From Riptortus pedestris (taxonomy: Eukaryota; Arthropoda; Insecta; Hemiptera; Alydidae): a DNA stretch of 64,000 bases. The notes under the pieces are model-generated. The model had not been told where the DNA came from. It did no database searches and saw only the letters and a list, made by a program, of their open reading frames with translations. The position numbers were made by a program, and so were the translations under genes. Position 1 is the first letter of the stretch. Every line of letters begins with the position of its first letter. Positions 1 to 10,899 of the stretch are shown one piece after another. The stretch covers positions 74,757,501 to 74,821,500 of the forward strand of contig CM032228.1 of the NCBI GenBank assembly GCA_019009955.1. Direction: 5' to 3'.

Positions 1-66
1 TGGCTAAACCACGTCTTGAGTAGAGCCTCAATAGCAGATTTCCATGATGGGAAATCTGCTAAAACT
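1..66 (+). mobile_element. Family H copy 1, right end only
   Basis: Right-terminal fragment cut by the window edge. It carries the family's terminal hairpin (arms around 34-58) and ends in CTGCTAA. Only the last 65 bases or so are visible. Confidence 0.7.
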
Positions 67-304
67 ACATTATTGGCAATTTAATTATTTAAAATCTTTT
101 AATTCTTCATTGTAGTCTATATTTTTTCTTCTTCGGTCTCCGTTGTAAATATTTTTGCTCCATAAAACGCCATTGTGATATGCTGTAGTTAATATTGAGA
201 AGAAATTGTTAAAAACGAACATGACTTATATAATAAAGAATTAACTACAAAAGTGGGAAATAATCTCCCTTCATTTTGGGTTACCTCATAAAGGAAATAC
301 AGGG

Positions 305-308
<4 letters not shown>

Positions 309-352
<44 letters not shown>
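309..352. repeat. (TA)n microsatellite
   Basis: Uninterrupted TA dinucleotide run next to the outer end of the palindrome that follows. Apparent short ORFs across it are artefacts of the dinucleotide. Confidence 0.95.
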
Positions 353-632
353 GGTAATTCAAATACAGGGTTAGAACCGCCAATATAAATGATACTATTG
401 TCATACCTCTCGGTGGAGACCGTCATCACTGGCTGATGGTTGAGTACAGCTGGCAAGCGCTTTCGATGCAATGGCGCCATCTTCAAGCCCGTCGAAAAGT
501 TGGTCTCCTTTTCGAGGCGTTTCGAGCAGTACAACTTTTCGACGGGCTTGAAGATGGTGCCATTGCATCGAAAGCGGTTGCCACCTGTACTCGACCATCA
601 GCCAGTGACGACGGTCTCCACCGAAAGGTATG

Positions 633-636
<4 letters not shown>
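353..636. mobile_element. Palindromic element A, hammerhead-like boxes in both arms
   Basis: Two inverted arms of about 103 bp (400-502 and 532-634) flank a loop of about 29 bp. Each arm carries a block like a hammerhead core. In the right arm on the plus strand it is CTTGAAGA (547-554), a T, a 5-bp stem with loop (556-569) and GAAA (570-573). The left arm has the same block on the minus strand, with one stem mismatch. The left arm extends further out (353-400) into a sequence that recurs next to the Penelope-like element near 48.6 kb. This suggests a Penelope-derived inverted dimer. Ribozyme activity is untested and the first core residue deviates from C. Confidence 0.6.
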
Positions 637-639
<3 letters not shown>

Positions 640-702
<63 letters not shown>

Positions 703-724
703 GTGTGTGTGTGTGTGTGTGTGT
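640..724. repeat. (TA)n-(TG)n compound microsatellite
   Basis: TA run to about 700, followed by a TG run to 724, directly abutting the right arm of palindrome A. Confidence 0.95.
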
Positions 725-1009
725 AGTAAATTTTAACATATGCTATACTTTAAAAAGCATATTAGAAAACTACCCAAAGGAGAAATTTGATTAGTACCCT
801 TTATATTTTTAAGGGTTATTTTTAGTATAAAACCTATATCTGTGGGCTGCTGAAAATAAGGCACTATTGAGTTATGTGGTTCACGTAGCCCGTTATAGTC
901 TCCGACAAGAGTTGGCACATATATATCCTCGAACGGTCTGCCATTATCCAGAGAGAATTCCTGTTATTATCCCTTTGTCTGTTTATCTATCGCTCCCACT
1001 CACACACAC

Positions 1010-1018
1010 ATACATATA

Positions 1019-1086
<68 letters not shown>
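1010..1086. repeat. (TA)n microsatellite
   Basis: Nearly pure TA run with one interruption, preceded by a short CA run. Confidence 0.95.
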
Positions 1087-1091
<5 letters not shown>

Positions 1092-1124
1092 ATGAGATAA
1101 AATCTTCCACTTCAGTTCCTAAAA

Positions 1125-2062
1125 TCCTGTACATCTACCTATCTATCTCTCTATCTATATATAAATGAATGTTTGTGTGTATGTAAAGGACATAGAATCG
1201 TAAACGGCTTAACCGAATTTTATGAAACTTGGTATGTATATTACCACTAAAACAGGTTAGGTTTCTGGCTACATTAGTATTCTGTGAGACGAACAGGAGT
1301 GGGGGTTATAAGAGAGGCCTGAAATTATAAATACCGATATTTCGTGTCCTATTGTTTTTTCGGCAAATATGCTCCTAGTAAAAGTTGTTTATTTTGTTAT
1401 TTAGAGTAACGTTTTTAATATACCCTTTTTGCCGTTTACCGAAGTATAAATGAGTTATACGCTAAAAACAATAGTGGGAGTCAACAATTTTATGTGGCTC
1501 AAAAGACTAAACCGAATTAAATGGAACTCAGTTTGTGATTTGGTATTAACACCTCCCTGATTATAAGCTATATTAAAATTTCGAGGTACGAACAGAAGGG
1601 GGGGGGTTATAAGGGTGGTCTGAAATATAAAATTGTGATATTTCGTAACCTATTCATTTTTTGTCAAACGTGCATATAACAAAATTTGTTTGTTTTGTTA
1701 TTTAAAGTAATTTTTGTCAAATGGACTTTTGCCGTATAACGAGGTATAAATGAGCTTTACACGAAAAACTATAGAAGGAATCAGCAATGTTATAGGACTC
1801 GAAAGACTAAATCGAAATCGACGAAACTCCGTATTTTTGACTATACGCTAAATTAACATTCTTAGGAACGAACAGGAGTAGGGGTTGTTAGGAAGGCATG
1901 AAATGAAAAACTTTCATAGTTTGTTTCCTATTGTTTTGTTTTTTTGGGCGAACGAGCACATAAAAAAAGATGTTTCATTTCATATTCAGAGTAACTTTCA
2001 TTATATACATATTTTAATACATTTTAGTTGGTGGCATAGCAACAGCGCAGGGTACAGCTAGT
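1125..2062 (+). mobile_element. Modular interspersed repeat with three internal ~290-bp modules
   Basis: An element of about 940 bp that starts after a TCTA-rich tract and ends in GGGTACAGCTAGT. Inside are three diverged direct modules, each opening with GAACAGRAG followed by a G-rich stretch, near 1291, 1590 and 1870 (spacing 299 and 280 bp). Each module also holds a TTGTTATTTAGAGTAA-like segment. The terminal motif recurs inverted at 21533-21560. No ORF survives, and I cannot name the family. Confidence 0.55.
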
Positions 2063-2239
2063 GTTCATATAATTCTCCTACACGTTTCGAACTTATTTAA
2101 TTGCTCACTCTCCGAGATATCCGCAATGAAATATGAGCTGCTCTATGAAGCGAGAAAAGGCAAGAGCCTTAGTCTAGCGGAAAACCCATAGATAACACTG
2201 GACAGGATGAAGAAAGGAGGCCTCAATATCAATAAGACA

Positions 2240-2815
2240 GAAGGAACCAGGTTGAGGCATGTCTCAGGTGCCTCTCTCATCGCTCTCCGATCCCGTAGCC
2301 TCAGTCACAGCGAATCCTTGGTTCCAGTAACATCCTAGTGAAGAGGTAAGATCTTCTATTTTTCTTCTTTATAGGTTTTTTTATATATCGCTCCCTTTAG
2401 CTCCTCCGGAGTGAGTTCCTTCACTTTAAAAAACAATTAATTTGACTATTCGGTTTTTTACTATTTATCCTATTTTATAACTGTAAATATTCATTTTTAC
2501 TAATTATTTATTTTGCCTATTTGTTATTCATTGAAATTTTGTATATATTCTACTGGTAAGTTTTTAATTTTAATCTGTAAATATATTTTTTTTGATATAT
2601 AAACTGTAAATATTCACTGCGAGATTAAGTTTTATGTTCGAACTCTAACTCTTGACCTTCAATATAAACATATACTTCGTATGATCTAATTAAATGACAT
2701 ATTATACGACGCTTTCCAGCTGAAAATGGAGAGTATGCCCTGAAAGCGCTCTGTCGCAATGAATAAATGACTGTGAAGGAACGAGGCCTTTCTTTTCTTT
2801 CCTGAGGTTTTCAGT
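2240..2815 (+). mobile_element. Palindrome family C copy, single arm with intron-like insert
   Basis: 2303-2345 matches the centre of the palindrome at 24049-24094 (ATCCTTGGTTCCAGTAA, GTGAAGAGG), and 2720-2810 matches its arm (GAAAGCGCTCTG, later CCTTTCTTTTCTTTCCTGAGG). Between them lie 374 bp that begin GTAAGA and end TTCCAG and are absent from the other copy. The hammerhead-like boxes are degenerate here: CTGAAAA 2720-2726 and GAAA 2741-2744. Confidence 0.45.
2346..2719 (+). other. Intron-like GT...AG insert in family C copy
   Basis: The donor reads GAG|GTAAGA and the acceptor CTTTCCAG|CTG. The related copy at 24.1 kb is contiguous at this point apart from four extra bases. Penelope-like elements are known to retain introns, so a retained intron is possible. 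It could equally be an unrelated insertion. Confidence 0.3.
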
Positions 2816-3494
2816 AGTTAAAATATACTGAAAGTCATTTTTAACAACGATATAATAACGCATACGAATATATTTAAATAAATTTGATTTACTATTTTTT
2901 AACTAATTGTTTCGGGGTTTCTAATTGTTTTATCAAGTTCTAATTATATCTTATCTTTATAACTTAGTTTAGTGGAATAATGATTTATTTTCTTTAAAAC
3001 CCATTTCACTTAACCTAAAATAATAGTATTTCAAGGTTCTTACCAATAGAAGAAATCAAACACACACACGAAAAAAACGATTTTTCTTTTAAAGCCTGTC
3101 TTATTTTGGTCACATACACATCTACAAATATTTAGTACTCCATTATATTTCTTGTTTTGTTCTGTTCGATTCAGCCATTTAGGCACAGTATAAATGTATC
3201 GAGCTATCCTTATGTATATATTATTTTACGACAAAAATATGAACGTCGAAACTTCGTCTACGTAACAAAATAAACTCGACTTTCCAGACCATGATGCTAA
3301 TAACACATCCAAACGTAAACTGCCTGATACGGATAACAGACACACCTGTAAATAAAACTACTACATGGAAACAGTTTTCCTCGACACGTACATAAACCAC
3401 CTTTCGTAAGAGGTAAATAAACGGATCCGGATTAAGAAATAAGCAGCCTGAGACGGATAACATGCATTTAAAACCTACTGTTTAACAGTTAACA
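2816..3494. other. AT-rich stretch with no recognised feature
   Basis: No repeat family named here and no credible ORF. The short open frame on the minus strand (3221-3463) has no recognisable domain. Confidence 0.5.
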
Positions 3495-3576
3495 TATACG
3501 CTTTTGGCCCAATATGGCTACACCACGTCTCGAGTACAACCTCAATACCTAATATCCATTGAGAGAAATCTGCAAA
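3495..3576 (+). mobile_element. Family H copy 2, right end fragment
   Basis: Matches the start of the window (GGCTACACCACGTCTCGAGT) and ends in a decayed hairpin and CTGCAAAA. Confidence 0.55.
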
Positions 3577-3769
3577 AAATTGGCTTAACCATCCGTCAAG
3601 AGCCAAAGTCTGCCACATGTCTTAGTTGAGAGATAATGAGATCAACATGACTGTATTTATCAAAGTTCGCTCCTTCTTTATTCAAAAAGCGATTCAATTG
3701 CTCACGATGAAGGCAGACTCCGCACTCAATGCATTTTCTGTCGATATGGAGTAATGTTGCATAGAGCAC

Positions 3770-4070
3770 CGTGTGTTCGTTGTCGGACATGTTATTCCGA
3801 GATATGGCGATGTTTACTGGCCCCCTCGCTCATCCGAATTGTCGATGTGCGACTTCATTTCATGGATAAAATCAAAAGTCTACATGGACAAACCTCGGAC
3901 AATCCATGAAAGTCGGAGAGTGCCAAATTTGTTTCTAGCTAGAAGGATGTCATCTCCGAGACATTTTTCTAACCAAATTAAAGTATGTATATTTCAAAAC
4001 TGTATTAAAAAATCTACCACTTGATGCTCGTTTTTATTATTTTTATGAAACCGTGTCCCAGTCATTTAAT
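3770..4070 (+). pseudogene. Mariner-type transposase C-terminal fragment
   Basis: The reading frame from 3773 gives VISR-like HVIPRYGDVYWPPRSSEL, then a D in LSMCDF and KSKVYMDKPRTIHE. This is the familiar end of the mariner DDE/D catalytic domain (NWPPRSCDLTPLDF... VKSKVYADKPATI in relatives). After about 45 codons the frame shifts by one, and the family tail continues as GCHLRDIFLTK (around 3945-3980). Everything upstream in the transposase is missing or unrecognisable, and no terminal inverted repeats were found. This is a dead fragment. Confidence 0.7.
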
Positions 4071-4079
4071 AGTGAAAAA

Positions 4080-4590
4080 TATTCGTTTTCTCTGCGCCAT
4101 CCTGTACTAGCCCAGCCTTAAAGACACAAGTAAATTTTCACTGCAGGTCTTACATGTTATGTACAAATGATTTAAGATTCTTTAAAAATTCATTAAGAAA
4201 CTAGGAATAATTAATACAACCAACTATTAAACAAAATAAATAATTAAAATAAAAAAGGTTTGACTACATTGGAGGTTTTCTAAGTAAAATCCAAGCAGAG
4301 GGTCATCGGAAAAACCTAAAAGTGTTTAATAATCGATATATAATCCTTTCCATTTCCTATATCTGAGATTTTCCGCCTCATTTCATCTCCTACTTCAATG
4401 TTTGCCCAACGATAACTAGGAAGGGATAATCGCCGATTTTTTCCGTATCATTTACTGCCAATATAGAATTCCTAAACAGCAAAGACATTTTTGAAAACTC
4501 CATCAAATTATTTATTGGTTTTCAAATATTTGTTGCAGCGACAATAAGCACTTGGAGCAATTAAGAATACACATATCCTACGACAGGCGA
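4080..4590. other. AT-rich stretch with no recognised feature
   Basis: Low-GC sequence before the minisatellite, with no ORF and no repeat family that I recognise. Confidence 0.5.
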
Positions 4591-4594
4591 CCTT

Positions 4595-5645
4595 AATACT
4601 GGTATTCCTAGATATCCTATAATAGCCGATCATAATACTGTAATTTCCACATATCCTATGACAACCGATCATAATACAGTCATTTCCACATATCCTATGA
4701 CATTCTATCCTAATACTGCCATTTTCTCTTATCCTATGACAGCCGATCATAATACCGTCATTTCCACATATCCTATGACAACCGATCATAATACAGTCAT
4801 TTCCACATATCCTATGACATTCTATCCTAATACTGTCATTTCCACATATCCTATGACAACCGATCATAATACAGTCATTTCCACATATCCTATAATAGCC
4901 GATCATAATACTGTAATTTCCACATATCCTATGACAACCGATCATAATACAGTCATTTCCACATATCCTATAATAGCCGATCATAATACTGTAATTTCCA
5001 CATATCCTATGGCATCCTAGCCTAATACTGGCATTTCCACAAATCCTATGACATTCTATCCTAATACTGTCATTTCCACATATCCTATGATAGCCGATCA
5101 TAATACAGTCATTTCCACATATCCTATGACATTCTATCCTAATACTGTCATTTCCACATATCCTATGACAACCGATCATAATACAGTCATTTCCACATAT
5201 CCTATGACATTCTATCCTAATACCCTCATTTCCACATATCCTATGACAACCGATCATAATACAGTCATTTCCACATATCCTATGACATTCTATCCTAATA
5301 CCCTCATTTCCACATATCCTATGACAACCGATCATAATACAGTCATTTCCACATACTCTATGGCATCCTAGCCTAATACTGGCATTTCCACAAATCCTAT
5401 GACATTCTATCCTAATACTGTCATTTCCACATATCCTATGACATTCTATCCTAATACTGTCATTTCCACATATCCTATGACAGCCGATCATAATACAGTC
5501 ATTTCCACAAATCCTATGATAGCCTATCCTAATACTGTCATTTCCACATGCCCTATGACAGCCAATCATAACACTGTCATTTCTACATATGCTATTATAG
5601 CTGATCCTAATACTAATATTTCTACATGTCCATTGATAGCCCCCA
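4595..5645. repeat. 39-bp minisatellite array, ~26 units
   Basis: Tandem units of 39 bp (consensus core CATTTCCACATATCCTATGA plus a variable 19-bp half). Two subtypes alternate: one contains ACCGATCATAATAC, the other TTCTATCCTAATAC. A distinctive variant unit (ATGGCATCCTAGCC) occurs at about 5010 and 5361, 351 bp apart, which is nine units and indicates a higher-order period. Because 39 is a multiple of three, long frames stay open on both strands: a 13-residue repeat around CHRICGND on the minus strand (4508-5740) and around NTVISTYPM on the plus strand. I read these frames as a by-product of the period and do not call a protein. Confidence 0.9.
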
Positions 5646-5749
5646 ATAATACTGCTAATGCTGGAGTCTGTCTCTGGCTTATCGAAATGTACAACTCGGA
5701 AGTGCTTTCGACGGGAGAGCATTATACTCAAGCTCATCAAAACTAAAGC

Positions 5750-6185
5750 TCAGTTAGTTATCTTAGAGCTACACCTGGTTCGCTACATCTGTTATTCAGA
5801 TAAGCTTGTTTGCGTTTTAAGACAGGTAAATAGACAGGGTTGTTTACCACGTTTCTGGTATACTTAAGGTCAGTGCATGCGAGTTGTTTGTCACATAAAA
5901 GGTTGTTTTCTAGATGATAAAACATAATAAGCTTGTAAAGTTCCGAATACAGAAGAATTACTCAGGTGAATGAATATCCGTTATTTTGTGACTTCAGTTT
6001 TATATTCCGACCAAGCAGTTTCAACGGCTTGAATATGACAATTAGAATGTCAGTTTAAAGCTTTATTTTCAAAAGTAAAAAGTGCTCCATATAAGAGGAA
6101 TGATGAAAAGAGAAATAAAACACTAACGGGAAGGGGTAATCCAAAGTTTACTACCATTTTCTAGCCAGGAGGAATTATTATCCAA
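5750..6185. other. Unassigned unique-looking sequence
   Basis: No recognised repeat or coding frame. Confidence 0.5.
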
Positions 6186-7046
6186 AAGTCCGTAACATAG
6201 GGGCTGTTTCAACTAAGCAGATTTCCCACACTGACAGATGACAGACTGGTGATCTCATTTAATTTTAAATTCTCTTTTTTAAACTCAATATCCAGGGAAT
6301 AGAATTGGAGGTTTACTGAAGGCAGAAAACTAAAAAAAATTGTAGGTCTTACTTCATATTTAAGTTACAAAAAAATGTATAGAGCATCAATATTTTAACA
6401 ATATAAATTCTAATACATTTTTCGATCTGACTCATAATAATGGAAATATTTAGTATTTTCCAACCCCCCCCCCCTCTATACCCCCCTTATTCCTGCTCCA
6501 ATTTTAGCCATTAACAAATATGGACGTGATAGTTGAACGAAACTGTTAAATATGGAGTGAGTATGGCATAGATCAAATAAATTTTTATTATGATGTTGAG
6601 CAGGATTGGGGGGTTTACTGAAAGCTAAAATTTAAAGCATGCAATTATCTCAGTTAATAATCAAGATAGATATAACAAGCTCTGGCAACATTTATAGGTC
6701 ATTACTTTTGTAATAAGATTGTTTCTTAACAATTTTTCGATCCAATGTATAGTAACGCAGATATTTTGAGTTTTCCTCAACCCCCCCCCCCACCTCACAT
6801 TGGTCTCATTTTAGCCGTTAACGAATATGGTCTTGAGATTTCCATAAAACGATTATATACAGAGTTTGTTATCGATTAAATAAAAACTGAGACCACCATA
6901 TCTATATAATATAGTTTTAATATCATTATTGGACATCATTTTCTACATCTACTAGGATGAATAGATAGACATTTGAGGACATTTTTGAAAATTGCGTCAT
7001 GACCGCATCCTTAATAGCCGATATCCCATAAGGAAATTCTGCTAAA
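6186..7046 (+). mobile_element. Family H copy 3, near full length (~860 bp)
   Basis: The left end has AACTAAGCAGATTTCCCACA (6214-6233). The body has two diverged modules, each with a C-run after a TTTTGAGTTTTCC-like segment (C-runs near 6465 and 6780), and a degenerate TA stretch near 6900. The right block and decayed hairpin end in TTCTGCTAAAA at 7046. Useful as an old, microsatellite-poor copy. Confidence 0.75.
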
Positions 7047-7139
7047 ATGAAGAAAAAGCCTCATGATATTATGATACACTTTATTGTGACTACCAGAGAA
7101 AATTATGCTATGCTGTTTGTTAACTTCACATTTAAGCTA

Positions 7140-7325
7140 CATTTGTTGCCAATCCTTTTCCAGCTAGGGTGGAATTTTTAGAGCTTGTAGCAGATTATTT
7201 AGTATGTTCGCTCATTACACAAATTCCTATTGTCCAGGTGAGTATCAAACCCACGATTCTAGGTGCGGCGAAGGTATTAAGATAATTATCATCTTAACAC
7301 AAATGTCTAACCATATTCCTGGAGA
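7140..7325 (-). mobile_element. tRNA-derived SINE-1, degraded copy
   Basis: Read on the minus strand it has a box-B-like GGGTTTGATACTCACC followed by CTGGACAATAGGAATTT, as in the copies at 18.4 and 37 kb. The 5' tRNA-like half (box A) is heavily mutated. Confidence 0.5.
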
Positions 7326-7432
7326 ATTAAGAAATCAGGGTATTTTATTTCGTAAACAATAAGTACGGAATAAAATAAAATATTTTTTTTCACCGCCTAA
7401 ACTAATTTATAGCTCAAAAAGCATATATACTG

Positions 7433-7433
<1 letters not shown>

Positions 7434-7484
<51 letters not shown>
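7434..7484. repeat. (TA)n microsatellite
   Basis: Pure TA run in otherwise undistinguished sequence. Confidence 0.95.
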
Positions 7485-7485
<1 letters not shown>

Positions 7486-7489
7486 ACAC

Positions 7490-8990
7490 AGTATTTTATG
7501 TTGACATTTTGAGATCTTTTCCCACCCCCGAGCAAGACTCAATGAATTTGTGATCAGAGTTTTTAATCAAAATTAGTGAGTTATCAACATGACGTACAAC
7601 GACCAATAACCAAGAAGGACATGGAATCTGTTGCCTCTAGTTGACCTGCCCCATTGTGCCTGCAGATCGGCCAGTTCACGCTGTCAGCCTGCCGGTGGAC
7701 GGGATCTAAGAGTTTCATAATCGTAAGTGATCCCGGGTGGCTGTCAGACGTATATACTCTTTAGACTCTTGCTACATCATAAGCACTGCAACACTAGCGC
7801 GATCTCTTAGCCAATCCGTGAACTAATGTTCCTCCTTGGCGGGGACCAAACCTGCACGCACATATTTTTTTTTTATTTACTTTTTAATGGTAATGGTATA
7901 TGTACCCACACCATATATATAAATGTCCAAATACATTACTGTTTCGCTTGTGATTTCCATGAACTGTGCGTCTTGTTGAAGAATGTATTTCTTTGTTGTT
8001 GAGAACTGTCAGCATTTAATAGAGAAGCTGTACAACATATCCATTAAATGTATTTAAATGTCCATATTAACTAGAATTTCCAATATATAAGACCACGTGC
8101 TCGTCAGCGTAAGAGTTTCATGCAGTCAGTATTTTCTAAAATTGGCCTTGAAATGCCGCTGTTGAACTTTGCAATTTATTGGAGGAAAGATATATTATCA
8201 TGATGATTCTTATTACATTTAATGAAAAAAAAAATTACCCTAAATCCATTTCAGTTGGTTGTTATTAGGGTTGTAAATTGGTAATATCTACGTAATGGAA
8301 TGAAACGGAAGTATAACAAAAAAAATATAAGAGGTTTTACAAGAACGTGTTTAGGGTTTGGAACGAGGTACCTAGGGAGAGAGAATGGCCATTCATCACT
8401 CTGAAAGGTATTTGGCAAGTGGAAGACTCTTTCCAGTCTAGTTTTACTAATTCCGCTCTTTCAAGATCCTTAGGAATCTCAACAAGGATTCCACTTACAT
8501 CAAAATGATACCGTTCATCAATATATATTTTTGACAAGTATTATTATTTATTTATTTGCTTTATGCCCCACATTAAAGGTGATTGACATAATATATGTTT
8601 AGAGTAAACTATTTACTCCTTCATGTAAACCTTAAACCTCAGTTTATATGGTATGGAAAATATTCCTTAAATATCAAAGGTTTTCTCAAATCCGTTCTTT
8701 GCATATTAGAATATAATAAAAGTTATCCCTTTTAAATCCTCATAAGTATGTTGCAGACCTATTGTATTGTATATAGAACAATTCTATATGTATTGGTAAA
8801 TGTTTATATATTTTAGATGGGATAGTACGTGTGGAATATTGTTGCGAAAACTACGTACATAAAAAAAATTAAACAGAATTAATCACATATTTAATATGTA
8901 CGAACTAGATGAAAAGAGCCAACCGATGGAAGGACCATTAGCGTCCGAAGTGTCTCAACTACGCCGGCTAGCCCAATCTCCACATTCTCT
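7490..8990. other. Unassigned sequence
   Basis: 7610-7860 is richer in GC than its surroundings and may be an old element. The remainder is AT-rich. I see no convincing ORF or known repeat. Confidence 0.4.
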
Positions 8991-9580
8991 TTGATGTTAA
9001 CCGTCCTGCTATGAAAGCGGTCCAGCTCCTCCCGAGAGTTAGTCTGGCCTCAGTTCTCTTCAAGTGAATAGCAGTGCGCTCAGAGCAGCTTTAGTAAACA
9101 GTGCTCTTTAGTTTCGGTATAGTGTATATGTAAAGAACAGTGCAGTACCGTGTTTATGTAAATAACAGTGTAGGGCCGTGTTTATGTAAAGAACAGTGCG
9201 GTGCCGTGTTCTTTGTGAAGATTAGTGTAGTGCCGTGTTTTTGTGAACTTCCGTGATCGTGAGTTAATGCACAGTGCAAATAAGAAGAACAGTGAATTTA
9301 TGAGTGCATACTGTGAGTAATAGTTAAGAACTATTTAACAAGTGTGTTAAATAAATTGTGGAGTGATAAAGCTTTTGTGTTTAATTTTGCAATCCAAAAG
9401 AACTCTAATAAACAACCATTAATATTTTGTGTAATAAACGTATAAATATTGACTGCTGTCAATTAGTAGTTCTGCCATACACTGGAGAACATCAAGGTTT
9501 TTCTTGAATGCAGTCTGCCAGTACGTATTTCATCGTTAGGCGCTTGTTGCAGTATTTGCATATAGGGTTATCTGTCCTTG
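8990..9580 (+). promoter_or_regulatory. Leader-like region with Inr and short tandem repeats
   Basis: A GC-richer block includes the initiator-like TCAGTT (9048-9053). It is followed by about four diverged ~28-bp tandem units built on GTAAAGAACAGTGCAGTGCC (9130-9245), then AATAAA-containing AT-rich sequence. It looks like the R/U5 or 5'-leader part of a retroelement or an untranslated exon. No LTR partner, PBS or gag was found, so the identity is open. Confidence 0.3.
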
Positions 9581-9587
9581 TCATTAA

Positions 9588-9800
9588 ATGTCGATGTGTC
9601 CGTTATGTGAGCCCGATCCCGAGTCTGGCAAGAACAACTTCCTCCTGTCTATTACTCCTATGGCTCGAAGGCCACATCTTAATTTAGCATTTGATACTGC
9701 GGAGGTGTTTAGAAAATTAAAAATAACATATTTCTCAGATCATATAAGAGAAACAGAATATTTGACCTTTTTTGAACATTATAATGACATATATAAATGA
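9588..9800 (+). CDS. Short hypothetical ORF (70 aa)
   Basis: Starts MSMCPLCEPDP and ends in ...EHYNDIYK. It lies just downstream of the leader-like block. The N-terminus has a CxxC pair, but no domain is recognised. The length is within chance for this base composition, so it may not be a gene. Confidence 0.2.
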   Translation: MSMCPLCEPDPESGKNNFLLSITPMARRPHLNLAFDTAEVFRKLKITYFSDHIRETEYLTFFEHYNDIYK

Positions 9801-9929
9801 TATTATATGACATATTTCGATGGATTGTATACGAACAGAGATGTTTTCTAACAACAACAAACATTAAAGAATGAGGTTTTTTTAGGAGAAATATTCATTT
9901 TAGAATAACAGCGAACACTATTTTTGACA

Positions 9930-10170
9930 ATTAACTTTGTAGCAAAATTGGGCATACATCATTTTTCAATCCGACTCAAATTGTCCGAGATATTTTGAAT
10001 CTTCTAATTTCTCCTCCTCTTAACCACTCCGTCCTCTCCAAATTCTGCCATTAACTAATATAATTTTTAGTTTTCCATGAAAATGTTAAATATCAAATAT
10101 TGTTGAGTCAATAAAAATCACGTACATCGAGATTGGTAACAATCAAACTAAAATTGAGGCCACTACATAC

Positions 10171-10221
<51 letters not shown>

Positions 10222-10327
10222 CGAACCTAATTGTTGTCATCTACAATGTAGGATCGATTGGCATTTCAAAATATTTGTCGACAATTTCAATATCTGATTT
10301 CCCTTGAGGGAAATCTGTTAAAACTCA
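9930..10327 (+). mobile_element. Family H copy 4, left-truncated
   Basis: Contains the last module (TTTTTCAATCCGACTC near 9963), a (TA)n tract (10173-10213), the right block and the hairpin GATTTCCCTTGAGGGAAATC, ending TGTTAAAA at about 10327. Confidence 0.8.
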
Positions 10328-10590
10328 ATAGCTCTTCATTTGGAGCAATTCACTTTCCGGCTTTGAGATATTGTCTGAAGTTTTCCTGGCTACAGTGAAA
10401 ACCTATTAAATACTCTTGAAAAGGGTGACAGAGTGAAACCGCAAAGAGGTTGTACGTGGCCCAGTCGGCTAGCGAATAGATTGGAAGGCAGGCCAACTTT
10501 TCTATTAACAATGTCCCCAATATCGATCGGACTTTGACACTTACAAAGAAGTACATGAGACTATTATTTTAGAGAGGCATTTCTACTTAC

Positions 10591-10895
10591 TAGTAGACTT
10601 CCTCTACGGAAAATATCCTATTGATGCCGAAAATATACTCATGAAGCGACTTCAAATGTGCATCTATGCTACCCAGGAGATGAGGAAAATGAGGTACATT
10701 CAAAACTATTATATATATATAAACATTTATTTAAAACTAAAGATAAAGTTTGTCAATGCTCAAATTGGTCCAGTGAGGGGATCGGGGATATAGAAAATTC
10801 AAAATATCTCCTTCATTATACGACGGGTCTAAAAATTAAAAACATCCTTATTGCGAATTTTATTTACTAGTAATGTTATAATATACATTTTTTCT
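10591..10895 (-). mobile_element. Family H copy 5, right half
   Basis: Minus-orientation right block (GGAGATGAGGAAAATGAGGT near 10676) with a short TA tract, then module sequence (AAAATTCAAAATATCTCC near 10795). The left part is missing. Confidence 0.65.
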
Positions 10896-10899
10896 TGTC

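Noticed and set aside
3596..3790. Minus-strand 64-codon frame next to the mariner fragment
   Set aside because: No similarity to transposase or any known domain, and the plus strand continues into the mariner tail.
4595..5645. CRISPR array
   Set aside because: Units are contiguous 39-bp repeats without unique spacers, in eukaryotic DNA.
4508..5740. A 410-codon minus-strand frame of 13-residue repeats as a real protein
   Set aside because: The frame is kept open by the 39-bp period and the opposite strand is open for the same reason. No signal peptide, promoter or splice context was seen.
6186..7046. Family H as an ordinary TIR MITE
   Set aside because: The inverted sequence is sub-terminal on the left, the right end is a hairpin, and no consistent target duplication was seen. 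Kept only as the alternative.
7700..7870. A second SINE with box B-like GGTTTGGTCCCCGCC on the minus strand
   Set aside because: Box order is wrong: the box-A-like sequence lies downstream of it.
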